Shown in pieces: positions 33,549 through 41,042 of a stretch of DNA of 64,000 nt. The position numbers and the translations under genes are program-made. This DNA comes from DATMQA01 sp035566895 (GTDB taxonomy: Bacteria > Verrucomicrobiota > Verrucomicrobiia > Limisphaerales > UBA8199). Location of the stretch: assembly GCA_035566895.1 (NCBI GenBank), contig DATMQA010000205.1:19895-83894 (forward strand), in the 5' to 3' direction. The notes below the pieces were generated by a model. It did not search any database. It was not told the DNA's origin and saw only the letters and a list, made by a program, of their open reading frames with translations. Within the stretch, counting starts at the first letter, position 1; each line of letters opens with the position of its first letter.

Positions 33549-34063
33549 ACTTTTACGTCTTGCGCCACGGCCTGGCGGTCGAGCCCGGCACCCCCGGTTA
33601 CAAAGATTCCGAGCGTCCGCTTACGCCCAAAGGTGAACGCAAGCTTTGGAGGATTACCGAGGCGATGGCGGCGATGGACCTCTCATTCGACCTCATCGTC
33701 TGCAGTCCTTATTTGCGGGCGCGCCAGACCGCGGGGATCGTCGCGGAGGCCTTTGATACTCGTAAGAAACTGGAATTCTCCGAAGCCCTAGCGCCCGCGG
33801 GCAGCCCCAAGGAACTGCTCGGTTGGTTAAACCATCGCAAACCTTCGCCGGAAAATGTTTTGCTGGTTGGCCACGAACCTTATTTGAGCGAATTGATCTC
33901 ACTGCTGGTTTCCGGCGATGCGGGGTTTTCGGTCACAATGAAGAAAGGGGGTCTGTGCAAGCTTTCCCTGAACTCAGTCCCGTACGGACGTTGCGCCACG
34001 CTGGAGTGGCTGCTCACGCCCAAACAGATGGCGCTGATGGGGCTGGGATTAGCGGATGACTAA
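33545..34063 (+). CDS. sixA: SixA-type phosphohistidine phosphatase
   Basis: 172 residues, ATG at 33545 overlapping the CHAD stop (ATGA). Histidine-phosphatase superfamily: catalytic His8 in LRHG at the N-terminus, Arg60 in SPYLRARQTA, and second His110 in LLVGHEPYLSELI. The short length and lack of the usual alpha-helical insertion match SixA, which removes phosphate from phosphohistidine on HPt domains or the phosphotransferase protein NPr. The window contains one Hpt-like domain (8004-9248) but no PTS genes, so the partner is unknown. Convergent with the DUF192 gene. Confidence 0.9.
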   Translation: MNFYVLRHGLAVEPGTPGYKDSERPLTPKGERKLWRITEAMAAMDLSFDLIVCSPYLRARQTAGIVAEAFDTRKKLEFSEALAPAGSPKELLGWLNHRKPSPENVLLVGHEPYLSELISLLVSGDAGFSVTMKKGGLCKLSLNSVPYGRCATLEWLLTPKQMALMGLGLADD

Positions 34064-34085
34064 AACGTCGGAGCGCAGACCCCGG

Positions 34086-34616
34086 CTACCTCTTCGGAAA
34101 GAACGTTTCCATCAGAGGTCCTCGCTCGGTGGCCACTTTCACGCCCTCGTGAATGTGGTGTTTATCGAACCAGCCTTGGGGAGTCTCCAGCACAAAGCGG
34201 ATATTATCGGACGCGGCGACGACCGCGTTGGTGTTGTGCGGCTCGAGCGAGTGGATTTCCTGGATGACGCCATCCGGGCGGATGTAGGCCGCCGAAAGCG
34301 GCAGCGGACAGTTCTTCATCCAAAACGAAGCGCGCTGGGTATACGGCAGGGGAAAAAGCATCCCGGCGTTGTCCGCCATATTCGTGCGAAACATCATCCC
34401 GGTGCGCTCCTGCTCCGGTGTCAAGGCTAGTTCGGTCACGAGCTCTTCCGCTCCCAGCCAAATTTTCAACGTCGGCAATTTCGCCTGCGCCTGGGTCGGT
34501 TCATCCGGATCGCCGGCGGCGGGGGCGGGCGCCGCCTCCGGCTTCGAACAACCACCGCCCAGCGCGCCGGCCAGCGCGAGCGTCAGGAGCCATCTTCCGT
34601 TCATAACATTCAGCAT
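34086..34616 (-). CDS. DUF192 family exported protein
   Basis: 176 residues from the ATG at 34616 (GGGG upstream), with a second ATG at 34604. Hydrophobic leader WLLTLALAGALGGGC resembles a weak lipobox, so it may be a lipoprotein. The DUF192 core is clear: LTPEQERTGMMFRTNMADNAGMLF, PYTQRASFWMKNCPLPLSAAYI and DGVIQEIHSLEPHN. The fold is a small beta-barrel found as a stand-alone exported protein; function is unknown. It is convergent with sixA and divergent from the oxidoreductase gene at 34693, with about 76 bp between them for both promoters. Confidence 0.88.
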   Translation of the reverse strand: MLNVMNGRWLLTLALAGALGGGCSKPEAAPAPAAGDPDEPTQAQAKLPTLKIWLGAEELVTELALTPEQERTGMMFRTNMADNAGMLFPLPYTQRASFWMKNCPLPLSAAYIRPDGVIQEIHSLEPHNTNAVVAASDNIRFVLETPQGWFDKHHIHEGVKVATERGPLMETFFPKR

Positions 34617-34692
34617 GAGAGAATCCCCCGCCCGTTTCAACTCCGCACTTGAACATCCTTGCAATTGGCGACGTATTTTATCAATCTGTAGT

Positions 34693-36126
34693 ATGAAACC
34701 GAGTAACAGGTCTTATCACAGGGCTCCCGGCTGGCTTGGCCCTTCGGCCGGCTTGTCGCGCCGCCGCTTTTTGCAGGCCGCCGGCCTGGGTTGCCTGGCC
34801 GCGCCCTTCCTGGTTTCCTGCACGAGTATCCAGTCCCGGCCCAGAACCATTTCGCCCAACTCGAAACTCGCCCACGCCTGCATCGGCGTCGGCGGCATGG
34901 GCTGGGGTGACCTGAACAATTTCATCTCGCACCCGCGTGTGCAGATCGTCGCCCTCTGCGATGTCGACTCCACCCACCTCGAAAAGGCCGGCAAGGCAGT
35001 CCCCGGCGCCCGCCTGTACGCCGACTGGCGCGAGCTGCTCCGCAAAGAGGGCGACCAGCTTGATTCGGTGAATGTCGCCGTGCCCGACCATATGCACTTT
35101 GCGATCGCGTACAACGCCATCCGGCTAGGCAAACATGTTTATTGTCAAAAGCCGCTTTGCCACGACGTGCTCGAGGTGCGCACCCTGACCCGAGCCGCGA
35201 TCAGCAAAGGCGTAGTTACCCAGCTCGGCACCCAGGTCGCCTCGTCCGTTCATGAGCGCACCGCCGTGAAGTGGCTTCGGGAAGGCCGCATCGGCAAGAT
35301 CACCCACGCCTATTTGTGTTCGAACCGGCCGGGCGCGGTCGAGAGCTACCGCCTGGCCGGACCGCGCCCGGAGACCGGCGAAGCGGCTCCCGAGTCTTTA
35401 AACTGGGATTTGTGGCTCGGCACTGCCCCGGTGCGGCCATACGTCCCGGACATTTACCATCCGGTCAAGTGGCGCGCCTGGCAGGACTTCGGCACCGGCT
35501 GGTCCGGTGACATCGGCTGTCATATCTTTGACCCGGTTTGGAAAGGGCTCGGATTGCGGCCGGCGCTGGCGGTCTCCGCCGAGGTGCAGGATTCCTGGAA
35601 GAGTTCCCCCGAGCGGCGCGCCGACACCTGGCCCCAGGGCGACCATATCACCTGGACCTTTCCCGGCAACGAACTCATTGCCGGCCGCGAACTCGCGCTG
35701 GAGTGGTTCGACGGCGAGTATTATCCTCCCGAACACATCCGCAAACTCTACACCCCCGAGCTCAAGGACTATCCTCCCGAATCCTCGATGCTCATCGGCA
35801 CCTTGGGCTCGCTGCTCATCCCGCACGGCTACCCGCCGCAGTTGCTGCCCGAGGAACATTTCAAAGACGTCAAGCGGCCCCAACTGCCGGAGCGCAATCA
35901 CTATCACCACTTCGTCGATGCGTGCCTGGGTGGCGAAAATACCGAGTCACACTTTGCCCAGACCGGGCCCATGACCGAGGCGATCCTGCTGGGCACCGTG
36001 GCCATTCGCCTGCCGGGCCAGGTGCTGTCCTGGGACAGCACCCGCCTTAAAGTCACCAATCATCCCGAAGCCAATTCCTATCTGCAACGCACCTATCGTG
36101 ACGGGTGGCACGTGGCGCGATTTTAG
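34693..36126 (+). CDS. Gfo/Idh/MocA oxidoreductase, Tat-exported lipoprotein
   Basis: 477 residues from the ATG at 34693; longer upstream frames run through the DUF192 gene and are rejected. A Tat signal (SRRRFLQAAGLGCLAAPFLV) ends in a lipobox-like LVSC with Cys43. The Rossmann fold begins LAHACIGVGGMGWGDLNN, then VQIVALCDVDSTHLEKAG, VNVAVPDHMHFAIAYNAI and the catalytic-type Lys in HVYCQKPLCHD. The C-terminal domain has GTGWSGDIGCHIFDPVWKGL. The Tat signal implies folding with its NAD(P) cofactor before export, as is common in Verrucomicrobia and Planctomycetes; many such enzymes act on sugars or cyclitols. Substrate unknown. Confidence 0.92.
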   Translation: MKPSNRSYHRAPGWLGPSAGLSRRRFLQAAGLGCLAAPFLVSCTSIQSRPRTISPNSKLAHACIGVGGMGWGDLNNFISHPRVQIVALCDVDSTHLEKAGKAVPGARLYADWRELLRKEGDQLDSVNVAVPDHMHFAIAYNAIRLGKHVYCQKPLCHDVLEVRTLTRAAISKGVVTQLGTQVASSVHERTAVKWLREGRIGKITHAYLCSNRPGAVESYRLAGPRPETGEAAPESLNWDLWLGTAPVRPYVPDIYHPVKWRAWQDFGTGWSGDIGCHIFDPVWKGLGLRPALAVSAEVQDSWKSSPERRADTWPQGDHITWTFPGNELIAGRELALEWFDGEYYPPEHIRKLYTPELKDYPPESSMLIGTLGSLLIPHGYPPQLLPEEHFKDVKRPQLPERNHYHHFVDACLGGENTESHFAQTGPMTEAILLGTVAIRLPGQVLSWDSTRLKVTNHPEANSYLQRTYRDGWHVARF

Positions 36127-37440
36127 ACGAACAAGTGCGCTGGTTGCGTGCACGGACTTGCGCCATAAGTCCTTGCGCCGGGTCAGGGGACGCGTGCCCC
36201 TACGCGGCGCACTTTTGTCGCTATGTCTAAAGTGGGACCTACCTACCAGCGCCTACCAGGACCTACCAGGAGCTACCACCACCTACCTTGCGGTTACCGT
36301 ACGGCGTCGGCCACCTACCGCAGGGATACCAACGCCGGTGGTACGGCTACCGGCGAGATAACGAATGGTCCAAAGGCCAAGGTCCAAGATCCAAAGGCAC
36401 GGGCGGGTTCCCATCCGAAAATCGGAGCAGGGGGGATGCTGGATGCGGAAGTGAGGAGATAGGCGCAGATGGGAGCGGTTTTGGGTTTGATTTGGCGCCG
36501 TTGCGCAATGTTAGCCGATGTTAGCCGCGGTTAGCCGATGTTGCGGAGTGAGGACGAGGGGTGGGGGTGTTAGGAGTTGGTGGCAGTTGGAGATAGATAA
36601 GGACGAGCGAAGGGGACGAGAGGATGAGGAGGAGATGATGCATATATGGATATAGTACCCCCCCTTAAACTCGTCAGGTCGTCAGGACATCGGTAAACAC
36701 GGGCGATTTTGAGTTTTTAATCCGTCAGGTTATCCGTCAGGACCCGTCAGGACCCGTCAGGACCCGTCAGGACCCGGTAAACACGGGCGATTATGAATCT
36801 GCAATCCGTCAGGACCCGGTAAACACGGACTTTTTTACGTGTCCGAGACGGCATGGCCCGGTAGATGCGGTGGATCGTTAATCTAAAATCCGCCTGGACC
36901 CGGTGAACAGGTTGCTTTGAATGTCCGAGGCATGAGAGGCCGTTAAATACGGGTGATGAGTGTATGATTTATGATTTGGGGCGTTAGCCGCTAAAAGCGG
37001 GTCCAGGAAGAAAGGAGGAAAAAGCTGAAACGCGGCCAAAGTCCAAAATCCAACCAACTGCAGAATACAATCAGAATACAATTCTGCCGATGTTGATCGT
37101 CCGCCCGAAAGCGCGGTGACGTTTGGGCACCCAAACGCGGCTGTCTCGTCGGCTAAAATACAACCCGAGCCACTTGGGGCCTGCACTTCGACGAGCTTGT
37201 GGGACTCGCCCAGGCCCTCAGAGATCATTGGTTATGGACGAGCCAATGCACCCAAGTATCCCGGCCCGTTCGGCACGGTGTCCCAGTGAAGCGAATTCCG
37301 GGGCACGGCGCGGGCTTCGCCAAATCGGGCGCTTTGGCTGATTTGCCTTGCTTCTAAGACGGCATCTCTCGCATAGGGCCTAATCCCCATAGCCCCAAAC
37401 TATCTTCCTGACCAATATTCCCCCTTCGCGTTTTCTTTGT
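36127..37440. repeat. 1.3-kb repeat-filled intergenic region
   Basis: No convincing gene. From left to right: hairpins ggactt-N7-aagtcc (36153) and agggg-N7-cccct (about 36185); a 10-bp word array around cctaccagga (36241-36290); a copy of loose ggtccaa words (36367-36395); ttagccgatg words (36501-36546); an AT-rich stretch with tatatggata near 36644; gacccgtcag words (36731-36780); and a larger unit ending ggtaaacacgggcgatt seen near 36691, 36776 and, shorter, at 36818. Later there is a perfect 8-bp hairpin cgtttggg-ca-cccaaacg (37120-37137). A 35-codon frame at 37234 starting MDEPMHPSIP has no other support. Base composition shifts to more A/G-rich between 36560 and 36700. Confidence 0.75.
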
Positions 37441-37935
37441 ATGCGCGATGATGCGCTATTACTGCTGGTTGAGGACTCCGAGGACGATGCGCTTTTGCTT
37501 CGGCGCGTTTTCCTGGAGGCCAATATTGTCAATCCCATCCAGGTCGTCAGCACCGGTGAGGAAGCTCTTGAATACCTTAGTGGCTGCGGTCGATATGCGA
37601 GCCGCGCCGAATTTCCCCTCCCCGCTCTTGTCCTGCTCGATCTCAATATGCCGGGACTGGATGGTTTCGAGGTCCTGAAATGGCTTCGCCGCCGACCGAC
37701 CTTTAACAGCTTGCGCGTGGTAGTGCTCACGGCTTGGGATGCGGTAAGGGATATTAACCGCGCCTATAAACTCGGGGCCAACTCCTTCCTCACGAAACCC
37801 AACCGCTTCGAGCAAGTCAGCCAAGCCATTATCGGGTATTGGTTATGGTTGAGCAAAGCCCCTGAGTTTTCCCGCCCCGCGCCCGTGTGCGCGAAGCGGA
37901 GAACGCGGGAACGAGAGAGCGCACTGCCTAAGTAA
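37441..37935 (+). CDS. Single-domain response regulator (Rcp1-like REC)
   Basis: 164 residues, ATG at 37441. A REC domain fills residues about 5-140: LLLVEDSEDDALLLRRVF, phospho-acceptor Asp in ALVLLDLNMPGLDGFEVLKW, VVLTAWDAV and Lys in SFLTKPNRFEQV. The E-D-S-E-D-D start and the insert GCGRYASRAEFPLP between strands 2 and 3 are typical of CheY-like regulators that pair with bacteriophytochrome or PAS kinases. No output domain; the C-terminal 25 residues are basic and unstructured. No kinase gene is next to it. Confidence 0.9.
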   Translation: MRDDALLLLVEDSEDDALLLRRVFLEANIVNPIQVVSTGEEALEYLSGCGRYASRAEFPLPALVLLDLNMPGLDGFEVLKWLRRRPTFNSLRVVVLTAWDAVRDINRAYKLGANSFLTKPNRFEQVSQAIIGYWLWLSKAPEFSRPAPVCAKRRTRERESALPK

Positions 37936-38077
37936 ACACGAGCGCCCCTGCCGGCCCTGTTCCGCAGGATTCATTCGCCGTTTCACGTTTTAGCTCAACA
38001 ACGCCGCTCCAGCGCAGCGGCCCCGCGACACCGCCATCCAGGACATTCTCAGCGCCTATCCCGGGGCGCCCCAACTC

Positions 38078-38350
38078 ATGGCGGACGTTTTCAATGGGGC
38101 CGCCGAACACCACGGCGGAGCCACGATGTACTGGGACACCGCCTCCAAGCTGGAAAACCCTTCGGCCCGAGCCTACGCCATCTCCGCGTTAATAGAACCG
38201 ATGCTGCTGACCTCCGGATTGGCGGAGACCCAAACGAGAATCGATGGCTTGGCGCCGAATAGTCTGGAGCGAACCGTTGCGGAAATCATCATGCAGAACG
38301 CGCTGAAAAAACCGGCAGTGGCGATCCACCTGGGAAACAGCGGCGAATAA
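38078..38350 (+). CDS. Small hypothetical protein, possibly a fragment
   Basis: 90 residues from the ATG at 38078. The same frame is open, and reads like native protein (RDTAIQDILSAYPGAPQL), back to about 37995 without a start codon, so the true protein may be longer at the N-terminus or the gene is truncated. Composition is normal and helical (ENPSARAYAISALIEPMLL, LERTVAEIIMQNALKKPAVA). I do not recognise the family. It is on the same strand as the REC gene, 142 bp downstream, and convergent with the chimeric RNase H gene. Confidence 0.4.
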   Translation: MADVFNGAAEHHGGATMYWDTASKLENPSARAYAISALIEPMLLTSGLAETQTRIDGLAPNSLERTVAEIIMQNALKKPAVAIHLGNSGE

Positions 38351-38398
38351 ACGCGAAACCGGTTCAGGAAGAAAAAACCCTGACCCCGACACAATCTA

Positions 38399-39115
38399 TC
38401 AAAACAACGACGGCGGTTGCTCCACCAGCCGCCTGGCCGACTCAACGTGATAAGTCGTCTGGCATTTCGGGCAGAGCAGGTGGAACTCATAATAGTAATC
38501 GCGGCCCGGTTTCCATTTGCCTTTCCGCTTGATGACCGGCGTTCCACATTTCCCGCACGGCTCGCCTTCCTGCATGTCGGGGCGGACGCCTTCGGTCTCA
38601 GGCTTGCTCTCGTAACCGTCGTCCACCGGAAGATTGGGCTGGCGCAAGGCGGCCATCGCGAGTTGGTCACACCGTTCGTTTTCCAAATTGCCCGCGTGAC
38701 CTTTCACCCAACGAAATTCCACCTGATGCGTCTGGCATAACGCATCCAACCGCTGCCAAAGATCCACGTTCTCCGGTCGCTCGGTCCGGGTCCGCCACCA
38801 ACTCTTCTTCTTCCACCCCACCACCCAACCCTCCGTCATGGCTTTGACCAGATACTGAGAATCGCTGTAAAGCGTGACCTTGCAGGGCTGCTTCAACAAT
38901 TCGAGGCCCGCAATGGCGGCGTAGATTTCCATCCGGTTGTTGGTGGTCAGCCCGTTGACGGGAACAAGGTCGAGGCCCAGGTCGAACTCAGCCAGGTCGA
39001 GCACCTGCACCGGCAACGAACGCCCCGCAGGATGCGCCACGCGCAGCCGGTCGGCCTCCTGCCAGATGCGCTCCTTCGGAATGAAGGGCGCCTTAAACTT
39101 GCGAGGGTCGGTCAC
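38399..39115 (-). CDS. Chimeric protein: N-terminus of an ImmA/IrrE-type protease fused to an RNase HI lacking its first strands, plus zinc ribbon
   Basis: 238 residues from a GTG at 39115 that overlaps the TGA of the XRE gene (GTGA). Residues 1-56 (KAPFIPKERIWQEADRLR, then LPVQVLDLAEFDLGLDLVPV) match the start of ImmA/IrrE metalloproteases, but the HExxH part is absent. At about residue 57 it switches, in frame, to RNase HI: TTNNRMEIYAAIAGLELL (Glu63), LYSDSQYLVKAMTEGW (Asp85), WVKGHAGNLENERCDQLA (His140, Asp150). The usual first RNase H strand with its Y-T-D-G motif and first catalytic Asp is missing. Residues 187-225 hold two Cys pairs (CGKCGTPV, LLCPKCQTTY), a zinc ribbon. The junction is near 38945. 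The RNase is probably inactive unless another Asp substitutes. Confidence 0.8.
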   Translation of the reverse strand: MTDPRKFKAPFIPKERIWQEADRLRVAHPAGRSLPVQVLDLAEFDLGLDLVPVNGLTTNNRMEIYAAIAGLELLKQPCKVTLYSDSQYLVKAMTEGWVVGWKKKSWWRTRTERPENVDLWQRLDALCQTHQVEFRWVKGHAGNLENERCDQLAMAALRQPNLPVDDGYESKPETEGVRPDMQEGEPCGKCGTPVIKRKGKWKPGRDYYYEFHLLCPKCQTTYHVESARRLVEQPPSLF

Positions 39116-39480
39116 GGGTGCCGGGCGCTGTTTATGATTTCGAGCAGTTTTTCCAAATCCTCCCGCGAAGGTTTCTGACCGGAGAGCGTTCGAAAGAAAA
39201 CCGGCAGTTGCGCCACCAGCTTCTCGTCCTTGAGCACATAATCGGGTATGCGGCCGACATCTACCGCTGCAAGGTCGAAAAATTTGAGCCAATCCGGCGA
39301 GCCCGGTTTCAGGCCGAGCTGTTTCGCCCAAGTGCGGAGGGTTTCCTCGTCGCGCGGCGGAGCGAGAACTTCGCGCTCGATTTTGCTCCAATTGCTGGGG
39401 TCGTGGCCGTGCTGCAGGCAAAATTCGCGCAGGCCAAGGCGCTGCCGCGCCCTTAATTCTTTGATGAATGCTCCAAACAT
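39112..39480 (-). CDS. XRE-family HTH regulator (antitoxin/ImmR-like)
   Basis: 122 residues, ATG at 39480. The N-terminal helix-turn-helix covers about 4-62: FIKELRARQRLGLREFCLQ, HGHDPSNWSKIEREVLAPP. The C-terminal half is helical (KLVAQLPVFFRTLSGQKPSR, DLEKLLEIINSA). Such regulators commonly sit directly upstream of ImmA/IrrE-type protease genes with overlapping stop/start codons, forming stress- or mobile-element-linked modules. The overlap is kept here (GTGA), although the protease has lost its catalytic part. Confidence 0.85.
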   Translation of the reverse strand: MFGAFIKELRARQRLGLREFCLQHGHDPSNWSKIEREVLAPPRDEETLRTWAKQLGLKPGSPDWLKFFDLAAVDVGRIPDYVLKDEKLVAQLPVFFRTLSGQKPSREDLEKLLEIINSARHP

Positions 39481-39628
39481 AGATCTGTGGTATAAACATT
39501 ACCACGACGCCGATAGTTGTCGAGGGAAGAATTTTGACTTTCTGGACTCGCTCGTCCTTCGATCTTGGACTTTGGAGCTTGGACCCCAGAGTCCCATCCA
39601 CCAACAAAAACACTTGAGTCTCCCGTTA

Positions 39629-40831
39629 TCAGCCAGGTTTTGCGGACGAAACTTTGGCCGGCAACCGCCCTTTGAGATCTTTGGCTGTGAATGGCCCTGG
39701 TGAGGCGATCAGTTGACGGGCGGCTTCCACTTGCTCCCACACATTCCATAACAAAACACCCCGCACTCGACTGTTTTGCAAGTAGTAGATAACGCCTTCC
39801 TCGTTGGGCCGTTTCCAGTCAGCAAATGTCTCCAAGCGCGAATCCAGTTCACCGACCGCCTCGTATCCCAACTCAAACATATCGGAATAAAAGAAGGGCA
39901 GGTGATGGTAAGCCTCCGATTTGCCCGCCATGTTGCGCCCGGCCAGGCGCCCCATTTTGTTGGCGTTATCCTCGTGTTCCACCCGGATGCGCTTTCCTAA
40001 AGCAGGGTTGTAAAATGACGCAACGTCCCCGGCGGCGTAGATGCCAGGCTGGCTGGCACGCAGGAACTCGTCCACGACAATTCCATTTTCCAACTTCAAT
40101 CCGATGGCTTCGGCAAGCTCAACGTTGGGCTCGATGCCGACTCCCGCCACGACGCCATCCACGATGATTTCCTGGTGACTGCCGGTTTTCAAAACCTTCT
40201 GGTTGCCGCGCGTCTCCAAACCAACAACCTTTTCACCCGCCATTAGCACCACCCCCTTTTGCTTGTAGAAGCTGGACACAAATTGCGCAAGAGAACCTGG
40301 GAGGAGGCGGTCTACGATTTCTTTGCCGGGAAAAATCATCACGACTTCTTTTTGGTCCAGAGCCAGGGCCGCGGCGATTTCCGAGCCGATGAACCCGGCG
40401 CCGATCACGGCAAACCGCTTGCCCGTTTCGGCCATCGCCCGCAGCCGCCGGTAATCCGCCAGGGTGCGGAAGTAAATAATCTGATCATCGCCGAACGGAA
40501 GCCGCCGTGGTTTGCCTCCGGTGGCCAGCAAGAGTGTTTGGTAGGTGAAAAATTCTCCCGTGTCGTCCACCACTCGCTTCTGACGGGGTTCAATCCCTTT
40601 GACGACCCGGCCAAGGTGAACGCTGACTCCTTTGTTCCCGGTTTTGCGCCAGATGGTGTCCACGGCCTTCCCATTCCAAAGTCCCTTCGAGAGAGGGGGC
40701 CGATCGTACGGAGGGTCCGATTCCGCGGTCAGGAGCCCGATGCTGCCGTTTGAATCAACTTCACGGATGCCCTCCACCGCGGCCGCGCCGGTCATCCCGC
40801 CGCCCACAATCAAATATTGGTAGTTCATCAT
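39629..40831 (-). CDS. FAD-dependent NAD(P)H oxidoreductase (ferredoxin/rubredoxin reductase-like)
   Basis: 400 residues, with two ATGs in tandem at 40831 and 40828. N-terminal FAD site YLIVGGGMTGAAAVEGI, NAD(P)H site FAVIGAGFIGSEIAAAL at about 143-159, and the second FAD motif GIYAAGDVASFYNP near 270. The start PPYDRPPLSKGLW is the conserved segment of BphA4/AIF-type reductases. The C-terminal domain (YHHLPFFYSDMFELGYEAVG) matches the AIF/ferredoxin reductase dimer domain. It would pass electrons from NAD(P)H to a small redox protein not encoded nearby, or act alone. Promoter region shared with the propeller kinase. Confidence 0.92.
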   Translation of the reverse strand: MMNYQYLIVGGGMTGAAAVEGIREVDSNGSIGLLTAESDPPYDRPPLSKGLWNGKAVDTIWRKTGNKGVSVHLGRVVKGIEPRQKRVVDDTGEFFTYQTLLLATGGKPRRLPFGDDQIIYFRTLADYRRLRAMAETGKRFAVIGAGFIGSEIAAALALDQKEVVMIFPGKEIVDRLLPGSLAQFVSSFYKQKGVVLMAGEKVVGLETRGNQKVLKTGSHQEIIVDGVVAGVGIEPNVELAEAIGLKLENGIVVDEFLRASQPGIYAAGDVASFYNPALGKRIRVEHEDNANKMGRLAGRNMAGKSEAYHHLPFFYSDMFELGYEAVGELDSRLETFADWKRPNEEGVIYYLQNSRVRGVLLWNVWEQVEAARQLIASPGPFTAKDLKGRLPAKVSSAKPG

Positions 40832-40883
40832 AATTATTCTCTCCGTGTTGGCCGGGCGTTTTTACTTCGATCGCCAACCTTCC

Positions 40884-40913
40884 ATCCGAACTGATCCGAA
40901 GCAATCCGAACCT
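40884..40913. repeat. Array of three 10-bp words (ATCCGAANNN)
   Basis: atccgaactg, atccgaagca, atccgaacct in exact 10-bp register, in the 211-bp divergent gap between the FAD oxidoreductase and the propeller kinase. The remainder of the gap is AT-rich (aaaatatttttcttc) and may hold promoters; no gene. Confidence 0.8.
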
Positions 40914-41042
40914 TAAAATATTTTTCTTCTTTGATGCTTTGCTGGTGTTTGGAGCCTGGTCTTTGGTGTTTATTCGTGCACGGATCTTATCTTTTGTTTG
41001 CGGTGACCGGAGGCTGCGGTACTCTGACAGCATACATCACAA

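Noticed and set aside
37234..37341. Short plus-strand frame MDEPMHPSIP
   Set aside because: 35 codons, no ribosome site, no domain and in a repeat-rich gap.
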